Assembly: GCF_938045405.1 (NCBI RefSeq)
Contig: NZ_CALIMW010000234.1
Location: 1-9,633 of the forward strand
Direction of reading: 5' to 3'
DNA: 9,633 bases
Origin: an uncultured Campylobacter sp.
GTDB lineage: Bacteria > Campylobacterota > Campylobacteria > Campylobacterales > Campylobacteraceae
A program made the translations under genes and the position numbers. The notes below the pieces were generated by a model. The model searched no databases, was not told the DNA's origin, and saw nothing but the letters and a program-made list of their open reading frames with translations. Shown one piece after another: positions 1 to 6,940 of the stretch (its first letter is position 1; every line of letters begins with the position of its first letter).

Positions 1-4
1 GATT

Positions 5-32
5 TTGAAATTTAGCGCAAAAATATTATAAT
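5..32 (+). promoter_or_regulatory. sigma70-like promoter of the CoA-transferase gene
   Basis: A TTGAAA box (5-10) and a TATAAT box (27-32) are separated by 16 bp and lie 28 bp before the ATG. An AGGA ribosome binding site follows at 51-54, about 6 bp before the start codon. The match to the consensus is seen directly. Actual use as a promoter is inferred. No operator or riboswitch is apparent in the short leader. Confidence 0.6.
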
Positions 33-60
33 TTCGCCCAAATCACGGCTAGGACGGAAA

Positions 61-1569
61 ATGAACTCACGCGTGCAAAACAAATATCTAAAATCAAAAA
101 TTATGAGCGCCGAGGAAGCCTGCGAGTTGATCCCAAATGGCGCATCGGTGGGCTTTAGCGGCTTTGTTGGGGCGGGCTGCGCACTAGCGCTGCCGCAGGC
201 TCTGGCACAACGAGCGATGGCGCTGCACGAAAAAGGCGAGCCCTATCAAATCGAAATTTTTACGGGCGCATCGACCGATCCGCTTTTAGACGGAGTTTTG
301 GCAAAAGCAGGTGCCGTGAGCTTTCGCGTGCCGTTTTTTACGGATGCCGATATGCGCCGTGCGATAAATAGCGGCGCCGTGCGATACGCGGACGTGCATC
401 TATCAAGCCTTGCCGCGCAGCTTAAAGCTGGCTTTTTTCCACATCTAAACTTTGCCGTGATCGAAGTAGTGGCGATTAAAGAAAGCGGCGTGCTCGTGCC
501 GTCCACGTCGCTAGGCAATAACCAAGCCTGGCTCGATATCGCCGATCGCGTGATTTTAGAAGTGAATTACTATCAGCCGCTTGAGCTGGAGGGCATTCAC
601 GACGTTACGGATCTGCGCCTGCCGCCGCATGCTGAGGATCTGCCGATCAAGCACGTAGGCGATCGCGTAGGTAGCCCCTATATGCATGTAGATCCTGCCA
701 AAGTAGTCGCTGTAATAGAGGCTAGGACGCATGATCGCGTCAATAATTTTACCGCCGTGGATGAAATTTCAAGTGCGATCGGCTGCAACGTCGTGAAATT
801 CCTAAAAAACGAGGAGGCTTGTGGCAGACTTCCCGCAAAGAAGCTACTGCCGCTACAATCGGGCATCGGTAACGTCGCCAATGCCGTGCTTAGCTCACTA
901 CAAAATGCTGGCTATCAAGGGCTGCAGTGCTATTCCGAGGTGATCCAAGACGGCATGCTAGATCTTATCAAAAGAGGCGTCGTAGGCACTGCAAGTGCCA
1001 CAGCGCTATCGCTTAGCCCTGCAGGTGTTGAGGAATTTCAAAAAAACATCGATTTCTACCGCAAGCACATCATACTACGTTCGCAAGATATCTCTAACTC
1101 GCCAGCACTTATCAGAAGGCTTGGCGTCGTGTCGATGAATGGCATGCTCGAGGCAGACATCTACGGCAACGTAAACTCCACTAACGTCATGGGCTCGCAG
1201 ATGAAAAATGGCATCGGCGGTAGCGGTGACTTCGCTCGCAACGGATATTTGTCGCTATTTCTTAGCCCGTCGCTAGCTAAAGGCGGCGCGATCAGCGCTA
1301 TCGTGCCGTTCGTGAGTCACGTTGATCATACTGAGCACGACACTCAAGTCATTATCACCGAATACGGCATCGCCGATCTGCGCGGCAAATGCCCTCGCGA
1401 ACGGGCTCGCGCTATGATAAGCATCGCACATCCCACCTACCAAGGCGCGCTGAGAGATTATTTTGAGCGGGCATGTGCGCAGCCCTGTGCTGGGCATACT
1501 CCACACATTCTAAGCGAGGCGCTGTCGTGGCATCAAAGATTTAAAGATACGGGGAGTATGAAGGCTTAG
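61..1569 (+). CDS. acetyl-CoA hydrolase/transferase family protein, probably succinyl-CoA:acetate CoA-transferase
   Basis: This is a cytoplasmic class I CoA-transferase of 502 residues, the usual length for the AarC/ScpC/Cat1/Ach1 family. It probably moves CoA between succinyl-CoA and acetate, tying acetate to the citric acid cycle. The N-terminal half carries the substrate fold, with GFSGFVGAG at 31-39. GIGNVANAV lies at 268-276. The expected catalytic glutamate, which forms the glutamyl-CoA thioester in this family, is Glu293 in YSEVIQDG. GIGGSGDFARNG at 384-395 is the glycine-rich CoA-pocket motif typical of the AarC-like branch. The ATG at 61 has an AGGA site 6 bp upstream and a promoter before that; the next Met (residue 15) has no ribosome binding site. 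It appears monocistronic. The family is clear. The choice of succinate:acetate transferase over plain acetyl-CoA hydrolase or propionyl-CoA:succinate transferase is inference from motif similarity. Confidence 0.9.
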   Translation: MNSRVQNKYLKSKIMSAEEACELIPNGASVGFSGFVGAGCALALPQALAQRAMALHEKGEPYQIEIFTGASTDPLLDGVLAKAGAVSFRVPFFTDADMRRAINSGAVRYADVHLSSLAAQLKAGFFPHLNFAVIEVVAIKESGVLVPSTSLGNNQAWLDIADRVILEVNYYQPLELEGIHDVTDLRLPPHAEDLPIKHVGDRVGSPYMHVDPAKVVAVIEARTHDRVNNFTAVDEISSAIGCNVVKFLKNEEACGRLPAKKLLPLQSGIGNVANAVLSSLQNAGYQGLQCYSEVIQDGMLDLIKRGVVGTASATALSLSPAGVEEFQKNIDFYRKHIILRSQDISNSPALIRRLGVVSMNGMLEADIYGNVNSTNVMGSQMKNGIGGSGDFARNGYLSLFLSPSLAKGGAISAIVPFVSHVDHTEHDTQVIITEYGIADLRGKCPRERARAMISIAHPTYQGALRDYFERACAQPCAGHTPHILSEALSWHQRFKDTGSMKA

Positions 1570-1667
1570 AGCGAATTTGCTTGAGCTAATGCGCTAAAGC
1601 CTAAAGCTTAAACCCATTTTTGCTGAAGCGGGAAGTTTGCACTTAAAAATTCCGCCTGCATTTGAAA

Positions 1668-1711
1668 GCTCTATCGCTACTTAGAGCAAAGCTTGTTAAA
1701 ATTTTTATTTT
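1668..1711 (+). terminator. weak candidate terminator after the CoA-transferase gene
   Basis: GCTCTA (1668-1673) and TAGAGC (1682-1687) can form a perfect 6-bp stem with an 8-nt loop. A T-rich stretch (ATTTTTATTTT) follows at 1701-1711. The 13-nt gap between stem and T-tract, and the 100-bp distance from the stop codon, make this a weak call. Confidence 0.3.
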
Positions 1712-1750
1712 CGCAAAGTTCGCGCGAAATGTTTATTATATGAATGAATT

Positions 1751-1798
1751 GAAAATTTGCGCCATAAAATTTTAAAATTTTGAACTTCGCAAAATTTC
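1751..1798. repeat. AT-rich inverted repeat with nested palindrome
   Basis: Arms 1751-1761 and 1788-1798 pair at 10 of 11 positions. Inside the loop, 1766-1781 is a perfect 16-bp palindrome (AAAATTTT repeated twice). Upstream, 1719-1728 is a perfect 10-bp palindrome, TTCGCGCGAA. The region sits between convergent genes, so a bidirectional transcription stop is a reasonable guess. The words are also common spacer words in this kind of genome, so chance is possible. Confidence 0.5.
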
Positions 1799-1957
1799 AT
1801 CCATAAATCTGCTATCAAATTTTAAATTTAGCTCTCACTTCATTTGCCAAGCCAATCCTAGCTATAAGGCGCGCCATAAGTTCGCGATAAAACCGCGTAG
1901 TATTTGCAAGATAAATTCCGTATAAATTAAAGCAGCGGCTTGCTAAAACAGAATTTC

Positions 1958-1974
1958 TCGCCTTACGAAGGCGA
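1958..1974 (-). terminator. short hairpin downstream of the EAL-protein gene
   Basis: TCGCCTT and AAGGCGA form a perfect 7-bp stem with a 3-nt loop, 54 bp beyond the stop codon of the minus-strand operon. On the minus strand a TTTT run occurs only about 10 nt after the stem, so this is at best a weak terminator. Confidence 0.25.
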
Positions 1975-2027
1975 TCTTTGGGCTATAAATTTAAAGAGGC
2001 GGGCTATAAAGTCGTGGCGAGATGAGA

Positions 2028-4448
2028 TTAGAATTTTATCCTCGAAGGCTCCATCGGCTTGCTGTAGAAGTAACCCTGCATATATTTAATCCCCATCTCT
2101 TCTAAGATGATTGAAATTTCGTGGTTTTCTACGTATTCAGCGATGAGCTCGTAGCCCTGCTTGCGCGCGAAGTTAGCGATGGTTTCGACGATAGCGCGCG
2201 AGTTTTTGTCGTTTGCGATATTTTTGATGAGCGCTCCGTCGATCTTTATGTAATCCACGTCAAGCGTTAAAATTCTATAGTAGTTGGAGTATCCGCTGCC
2301 AAAATCGTCTATCGCGACCTTGCAGCCGTAGTTTTTGGCTACGGCGATGAAGCTGCGTAGGCTCTCGTAATCGTCAAATTCCTCGCTTTCTAAAATTTCA
2401 ATAAATAGATTTGAAGCATTTGGGCTGGATGCGAGCTTGCGCTCTAAAAGCTCCTTGATACCTTCGTTTGCGATGTCAAAATATGAAAGATTTATGCTAA
2501 AGCAAGTCCCTGCGAAGCGGTCTAGCAAGCGAAAGGCTTCGTTTATTACGACCTGAGTTAGCGGGATGTAGAGCGAGGTTTGCTTTGCGATATCGATAAA
2601 CTCACCCGGGCAGCGCGTCTTGCCCGAGCGGTCGATTAGGCGGATTAGAATTTCATATACTAACGGGACATAATCACCGCCCTCGGTGCCGTAGGTGTTA
2701 CCACTAGGATCGCGGTGGGTGATATCAAATATGGGCTGAACAAGCACAAAGACTTGATTTTTCTTGATCGCATTTTGAATGGTGTTGATCATAATCTGGT
2801 TTTGAAGATATTTTTCCTCAATCGCATTTGGGCGCGAATAAAAGCCCACGTGCTCGTTTTTACTCTGCGCCTCATACATCGCCATAACCGCCTGAAAGAC
2901 CCTATTTGCGCCACCCGCTACGTCGGCACGCTCGCTCACGCCCATCGTGATATTTAAAGGCGCGGAGGCAAAGCCCTCGGTGGTATGGAGATTAAAAACC
3001 TTGTCGGTGAAGTATTTATTTATGATCTCCACGTCGCGCGCGACATTTAGTCCCTCGTAAAATAGGCAAAACTCATCCGATTGGATGCGAAAGATACTGG
3101 CTTTGATCTCGTGCGATTCGATACACATCGCAAGCGTACGCGCAAAGGAGCGCAGAATTTCATTTGTCGTTTCTGCCTTGTAAAAAAGTCGCAAATTTGC
3201 AAAATTTACGATAGTGATGTAGATCGCTACGCCCGTTTTTTCGGCGTTTATTAGCTCATATAGCGCTGCTTCGTTGCCCTGGCCCGTAAGATGATCGATA
3301 TAGACTTGATTGTTTAAGCTCTCCTTCGCGTTCGCAAGAGCTAGCTTCATAATCTCGCGCTCGCCGATGTCATGAGCGTAAAGCGCATATAGCGGCGGCT
3401 TGGATGCGGTGGCGATATTTGCTAGCCTTAGGCTCACATCGGCTAGTTCGCCGTTTTTACGAAGCAGGCGCGTATCTTTGGCGCTTTTATTTACCATCGC
3501 AGGAAGTTCGATCCCTTTATCTTTGGGCATCAAAACTCCAAGATCGCTTCCTTCCAGCTCACTTTGTTCGTAGCCGCTTAAGTTAAGCACGCTTTTATTG
3601 GCGTATAAAATTTTAAAGTTTTGATCTGCTAAAACTATCGCTTCGCCTGCTTGTTCGCATAGTGCGTGATAGGGCGCGAGGGCGCGTTTACTACGCAAAG
3701 CATCGGAATTTATGATGTAAGTAAGCAGTAAAAACGACAAAAACACCGCCGTGTAAAGCATCGTCATTTGCATAAACGAGCCGTAAAATTCCTCACTAGC
3801 GTAAGAAAATCGCTCGCGCAGGCTTGCGAAGCGCTCGTTTAGCAACGAGAGATTATCGCTTACAATGATATTTTGCCGCTCGAAATTCCTTAAAATTTGC
3901 CGTGCAATTCCTATAAACGCAGCTTCGTCGGGGCTTGACGCATCTGCGTTTTCTAGCGCACTTTTTAAAGCAGAGATCTCGGAGCGATTTTTATAGTTAA
4001 GCCCTAAAATTTGAGAGTAGAGATTTGCTCTTTGCGCATTTGCGCCACTGGATAAAAATTTTTGCTGCAGACTTTGAAAAAGGATTAAATTCTGCGAATT
4101 TAAAGCCCCAAGCTCGTCCAAAAGTGAAATTTTATCGCTAAAAGCGCTTCCGATCGCGCGCACATCGCCGCTAAGTCCGATTTTATCAATGATTTTGTCT
4201 TTTTGTAGAGCTTGCAGCACCTGATAGATGCCGCGCATATCGGCATTTGCGATCGAAAAGTCCCTTCTTGCGATCTTTGCATCAAATAATATATTTAAGC
4301 GGTTATCGGCATTATCGATCAAAGCTAGCTCGCGCGAAATCGTGCTAAATCTCGCTACATCTCTTAGCGACGAGAAATAATTCCCGGCGATGATTATGCC
4401 TAATATCATAATCCCCACCATCAAAGCCCACATTATCTTATCTTTCAT
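2028..4448 (-). CDS. membrane sensor with PAS, degenerate GGDEF and intact EAL domain; probable c-di-GMP phosphodiesterase
   Basis: This is an 806-residue inner-membrane signalling protein. One membrane segment at about 6-22 and a second at about 228-247 flank a roughly 200-residue, mostly helical periplasmic region. That region resembles the double all-helical (DAHL-type) sensor fold, a tentative assignment from its pattern. A PAS domain follows at about 260-365, then GGDEF at about 380-540 and EAL at about 545-806. The cyclase signature reads QSDEF (456-460) instead of GGDEF, so cyclase activity is unlikely. The EAL domain keeps the expected metal and catalytic residues: Glu599 (EIL variant of EAL), Asn653, Glu684, Asp714-Asp715, Lys735, Glu771 and Gln791. 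Hydrolysis of c-di-GMP to pGpG is therefore likely. The ATG is preceded by GGAGG (4455-4459) with 6-nt spacing, and the gene overlaps the upstream cytochrome gene by 11 bp, implying coupled translation. The ligand is unknown; the cytochrome partner hints at a redox cue. Confidence 0.9.
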   Translation of the reverse strand: MKDKIMWALMVGIMILGIIIAGNYFSSLRDVARFSTISRELALIDNADNRLNILFDAKIARRDFSIANADMRGIYQVLQALQKDKIIDKIGLSGDVRAIGSAFSDKISLLDELGALNSQNLILFQSLQQKFLSSGANAQRANLYSQILGLNYKNRSEISALKSALENADASSPDEAAFIGIARQILRNFERQNIIVSDNLSLLNERFASLRERFSYASEEFYGSFMQMTMLYTAVFLSFLLLTYIINSDALRSKRALAPYHALCEQAGEAIVLADQNFKILYANKSVLNLSGYEQSELEGSDLGVLMPKDKGIELPAMVNKSAKDTRLLRKNGELADVSLRLANIATASKPPLYALYAHDIGEREIMKLALANAKESLNNQVYIDHLTGQGNEAALYELINAEKTGVAIYITIVNFANLRLFYKAETTNEILRSFARTLAMCIESHEIKASIFRIQSDEFCLFYEGLNVARDVEIINKYFTDKVFNLHTTEGFASAPLNITMGVSERADVAGGANRVFQAVMAMYEAQSKNEHVGFYSRPNAIEEKYLQNQIMINTIQNAIKKNQVFVLVQPIFDITHRDPSGNTYGTEGGDYVPLVYEILIRLIDRSGKTRCPGEFIDIAKQTSLYIPLTQVVINEAFRLLDRFAGTCFSINLSYFDIANEGIKELLERKLASSPNASNLFIEILESEEFDDYESLRSFIAVAKNYGCKVAIDDFGSGYSNYYRILTLDVDYIKIDGALIKNIANDKNSRAIVETIANFARKQGYELIAEYVENHEISIILEEMGIKYMQGYFYSKPMEPSRIKF

Positions 4449-5310
4449 CCTGCGCCTCCGTCATCTCGCCCTTAAGTGTAGCTAAAAAGCTCATCAAAGC
4501 ATCAAGTTCCCCATCGCTAAGATCGTATTTTAGCAGATCCTTTGCGATCTGCCGCACCGCAAGACGCAAATCCGTCTGCCCGTTTACGTAAGGCGCGGTT
4601 TGCGTGATATTGCGCAAGCTAGGCACGCGGCGCAACTCAAATCCATCGGAAGTGAGCCTATGCCTAGGCACATCCTCCTCTTCCGCGCTTGGGCGAATTT
4701 TAGTAAAGCTGCCGGTGCCTAGACTAACGCCGTTATGACATGCCGAGCATAGCCGCACAAAAAGCACATATCCGTTATATTCGGCATCATTTAGCTTAAC
4801 CTCGCCGCGCAAAAATCGGTCAAATTTGGAATTTATCGCCGTTTTGGATTTTAAAAATTCCTTCAGCGCATCAATAAAGTTCGCCGTATTTGCCTCGCCG
4901 TAAGCACTTTCAAAAGCCTGCTTGTAGGCTAAATTCTTCCTGATAAGCTCTAAAATTCTATCTTCGCTCGCGTCCAGTTCATTCTCGCTAAAAACCGACG
5001 CCGCGATCCGCGCTTCAAAGCCCGCGAAATTATAATCGCCCAAGTAGCGGTCAAAATAATAAGAATTTATTAGCGTAGGCACGCGTCCATCGCGCACCGA
5101 AGCGCCCGAATCGTTTAGATAGAAGTTATGGCAGCTCTCGCAGGAGCGGCCTTTGCCGCTAAATCTTACGTCGGTAAAAATTTTTGCGCCCAGACGAGCC
5201 TTTTGTGGGTCATATTTAGGCATCTCAAGCGGCGAGAAAAGATTGCCGCAAAGCCCCAAAACGGGCGCCAGGCTAAATATAAAACAGCTTAAAGCTCGCT
5301 TCGATCTCAT
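4438..5310 (-). CDS. exported diheme cytochrome c, cytochrome c peroxidase/MauG family, divergent
   Basis: A 290-residue periplasmic protein with an N-terminal signal sequence (basic MRSKR, then a hydrophobic stretch to about residue 20). It has two c-type heme sites, CESCH (57-61) and CSACH (188-192). Family landmarks are visible: LGAKIFTDVRFSG (40-52) before the first heme, FDRFLRGE (163-170) and VPSLRNITQTAPY (229-241). These place it in the bacterial diheme peroxidase/MauG superfamily, which usually reduces peroxide or oxidises partner proteins. The usual HDG-type motif after TAPY is replaced by VNG. The Met normally in the VMA-like motif near residue 255 is Ile, so heme ligation probably differs and peroxidase activity is doubtful. 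The ATG has GGGGTGAT 5 bp upstream and an in-frame TAA two codons before it, so the start is firm. The gene overlaps the methyltransferase gene by 38 bp and the EAL gene by 11 bp. Cys21 is preceded by LGL, a poor lipobox. Confidence 0.85.
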   Translation of the reverse strand: MRSKRALSCFIFSLAPVLGLCGNLFSPLEMPKYDPQKARLGAKIFTDVRFSGKGRSCESCHNFYLNDSGASVRDGRVPTLINSYYFDRYLGDYNFAGFEARIAASVFSENELDASEDRILELIRKNLAYKQAFESAYGEANTANFIDALKEFLKSKTAINSKFDRFLRGEVKLNDAEYNGYVLFVRLCSACHNGVSLGTGSFTKIRPSAEEEDVPRHRLTSDGFELRRVPSLRNITQTAPYVNGQTDLRLAVRQIAKDLLKYDLSDGELDALMSFLATLKGEMTEAQDER

Positions 5311-6073
5311 CGCTTATCACCCCGCCTTTAGCCCGCTTTTTCAAAAGCTCCTCGATCTCACGCTCGCTCGCCTCCGCGCCGTCCATATGCAGGTGCCACG
5401 CGGCATTTTGCACAGCTTCTTGCAGGCTGCGCTTTTGCTCGCGCCTCTCGGTTAAAATTTCGCTTTTAAATTTGATGTCGCGCGCGCCAAGCAGCGCCTC
5501 AAACTTTTCGGCGGCGGTAGCAAGTCTTTTATACCCCGCGCCGAAGCGCTCAAACAGCGGCGCAAGCATCGATGAATTGCGCTCGCTCGCCCAGTTTAGA
5601 TAAATTTTTCGCTCGCCCAAAGCCAAAAACGCCTCAAAATCCTTCGTGCTCTTCAGCGCAGGACTCATCGTAAGAAACGCAATGTCAAAAAATACGGGAA
5701 TTTTAAAATTTTCGCCCGCCGCGTTTGCAAAACCATCGCGGCTCAGCCGCTCGCAAAACTCCGCAAAGCTTAAATTTAATACGTTTTGCAGACGAATTCC
5801 AAACTCCTCCGCGCTGCGCCTTAGCTCGCGCAGCATCCCCTCCGAGCTATCGATCGCCGTTACTTTAGCGCCCAGCGACGCGAGATACAGCGAGTAAACC
5901 CCCGTGCCGGCGCCCACGTCTAGCACGCTTTTGCCCGCAAAGCTCACGCCCCAGCCGCGCAGTATCTCAAACACCCGCTTGCCGAAATCCCCTAGCTCGC
6001 CGCTAAATTTAGCGTAACTTTCGGACTTTTTATCCCAGCTATTTTTATGTGATTTTTCGCCGATTTTCTCCAC
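5273..6073 (-). CDS. class I SAM-dependent methyltransferase, substrate unknown
   Basis: A 266-residue soluble cytoplasmic protein and first gene of the minus-strand operon. The SAM-binding motif I is VLDVGAGTG at 50-58. The acidic residue of motif II is Asp75 in TAIDSSEGM, and FFDIAFLTMSPAL at 128-140 occupies the motif IV region. The opening NSWDKKSESYAKF (11-23) is typical of small-molecule or ubiquinone-type methyltransferases. The fold is confident but the substrate cannot be read from sequence. The start is GTG at 6073, with AAAGG (6080-6084) 6 nt upstream; no in-frame ATG exists before residue 80, so GTG is required. The C-terminal 38 bp overlap the start of the cytochrome gene. The gene lies divergent from a metal transporter. 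A role in metal or chelator metabolism is possible, but this rests on position alone. Confidence 0.85.
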   Translation of the reverse strand: MEKIGEKSHKNSWDKKSESYAKFSGELGDFGKRVFEILRGWGVSFAGKSVLDVGAGTGVYSLYLASLGAKVTAIDSSEGMLRELRRSAEEFGIRLQNVLNLSFAEFCERLSRDGFANAAGENFKIPVFFDIAFLTMSPALKSTKDFEAFLALGERKIYLNWASERNSSMLAPLFERFGAGYKRLATAAEKFEALLGARDIKFKSEILTERREQKRSLQEAVQNAAWHLHMDGAEASEREIEELLKKRAKGGVISDEIEASFKLFYI

Positions 6074-6079
6074 CGCTCG

Positions 6080-6102
6080 CCTTTAAATTTTTTGTAATAA
6101 TA
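6080..6102 (-). promoter_or_regulatory. candidate promoter and RBS of the methyltransferase-cytochrome-EAL operon
   Basis: On the minus strand a TATTAT box (6102-6097) follows TTTTGC and lies 23 bp before the GTG start, with AAAGG (6084-6080) as the ribosome binding site. No good -35 is seen, which is common in Campylobacter sigma70 promoters. The very short leader makes the exact -10 uncertain. Confidence 0.4.
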
Positions 6103-6109
6103 GCAAAAT

Positions 6110-6139
6110 TTGGCAATTTTTCCGAATTTGGGCTATAAT
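6110..6139 (+). promoter_or_regulatory. sigma70-like promoter of the znuCB-like operon
   Basis: TTGGCA (6110-6115) and a perfect TATAAT (6134-6139) are separated by 18 bp. The likely ATG lies 33 bp further on. It is back-to-back with the candidate promoter of the methyltransferase operon, so both share about 100 bp of control region. I see no clear inverted repeat that could be a Zur or Fur site. Confidence 0.65.
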
Positions 6140-6172
6140 AAATGCTTTCAAAATCTAGGCGAAAGGGCGTTC

Positions 6173-6940
6173 ATGGCGGACGTGACGATAAGAAATTTAA
6201 ACTTTGCTTACGAAAAACGCGAAATTTTAAAAGATATAAACCTAAGCTACGAGCTGCGCGATTTTTTAGCGATTTTCGGGCCCAACGGCGGCGGCAAAAG
6301 CACCCTTTTGAAGCTGCTTTTGGGGCTGCTGCGACCAAGCTCGGGCACGATCGAAATTTTAGGCAGATCGCCCGCGCTTGCCAGGGCGCAAATGGGTTAC
6401 GTGCCGCAGTTCATCGCGATAAACAAAAGCTTTCCCATCAGCGTGCTCGAAGTCGTTTTAATGGGGCTGATAGATAAGAAAATTTTCGGCTTTTACTCCA
6501 AATCCGAGCGCGAGCAAGCCATGCAAGCTTTGGAGCGCGTAGGCATGCAAGACCTTGCAGGGTGCCGTATCAGCGAGCTTAGCGGCGGGCAGAGACAGCG
6601 TGTTTACATCGCGCGGGCGCTGTGCGCGAAGGCTAAAATTTTACTTCTTGATGAGCCGCTAGCGAGCATCGATACGATGGGGCAGGTTCAAATTTACGAG
6701 CTTTTAAAATCCCTAAACGAGAGCGGCTGCGGCATAATTTTAATCAGCCACGACGTGCAGCTCGCGCTAAACTACGCAAACCGCGCTCTTTACGTCGCAA
6801 ACGGCTCGGCGCACACCCACGAGATCGATCCGGGAGGCAGAGCGGAATTTTTAGATCACCTGCGACGCGAGCACGGACACTTCTGCGCCGTCGATCTCGC
6901 GCTTAACGAATGCTGCTGCAAGGAGGACAAAAATGGCTGA
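6173..6940 (+). CDS. znuC: metal ABC transporter ATPase, ZnuC-like
   Basis: The 255-residue ATPase of an ABC-3 type metal importer, probably for zinc and possibly manganese, acts on the cytoplasmic face with the permease encoded next. All ABC motifs are present: Walker A GPNGGGKST (36-44), Q-loop Gln79, signature LSGGQ (136-140), Walker B ILLLDEP (156-162) and H-loop His193. The tail is rich in possible metal ligands: His214, His216, His234, His236, Cys238 and Cys247-249. I place the start at ATG 6173, with GAAAGG upstream. The frame can be extended to a TTG at 6110, but that would overlap the promoter's -35 and -10 boxes and add 21 atypical residues. The gene overlaps the permease gene by 8 bp. 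The family is secure; zinc as substrate is inferred from family resemblance. Confidence 0.88.
   Translation: MADVTIRNLNFAYEKREILKDINLSYELRDFLAIFGPNGGGKSTLLKLLLGLLRPSSGTIEILGRSPALARAQMGYVPQFIAINKSFPISVLEVVLMGLIDKKIFGFYSKSEREQAMQALERVGMQDLAGCRISELSGGQRQRVYIARALCAKAKILLLDEPLASIDTMGQVQIYELLKSLNESGCGIILISHDVQLALNYANRALYVANGSAHTHEIDPGGRAEFLDHLRREHGHFCAVDLALNECCCKEDKNG
6920..6927 (+). promoter_or_regulatory. strong ribosome binding site for the permease gene
   Basis: AAGGAGGA lies 5 bp before the ATG at 6933, inside the 3' end of the ATPase gene. It fixes the permease start and its 8-bp overlap with the ATPase gene. Confidence 0.8.

Larger units (their letters stand above)
1570..2027. other. 458-bp convergent intergenic region without a convincing gene
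   Basis: This spacer lies between two converging genes. It holds a weak terminator-like hairpin at 1668-1687, a 10-bp palindrome at 1719-1728, an AT-rich inverted repeat at 1751-1798 and a short hairpin at 1958-1974. The 10-bp word GGGCTATAAA is repeated directly at 1980-1989 and 2001-2010. A 36-codon open stretch at 1915-2025 (+) has a protein-like tail but no good start. I found no tRNA, no CRISPR repeats and no insertion-sequence ends. Confidence 0.7.

Noticed and set aside
5248..5310. Lipoprotein signal in the cytochrome
   Set aside because: The residue before Cys21 is Leu, which does not fit the lipobox; an ordinary cleaved signal peptide is more likely.
6110..6172. Upstream extension of the ZnuC-like frame to a TTG start
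   Set aside because: The TTG is part of the TTGGCA -35 box and the stretch contains the TATAAT box. The ATG at 6173 has a ribosome binding site and gives the usual family length.
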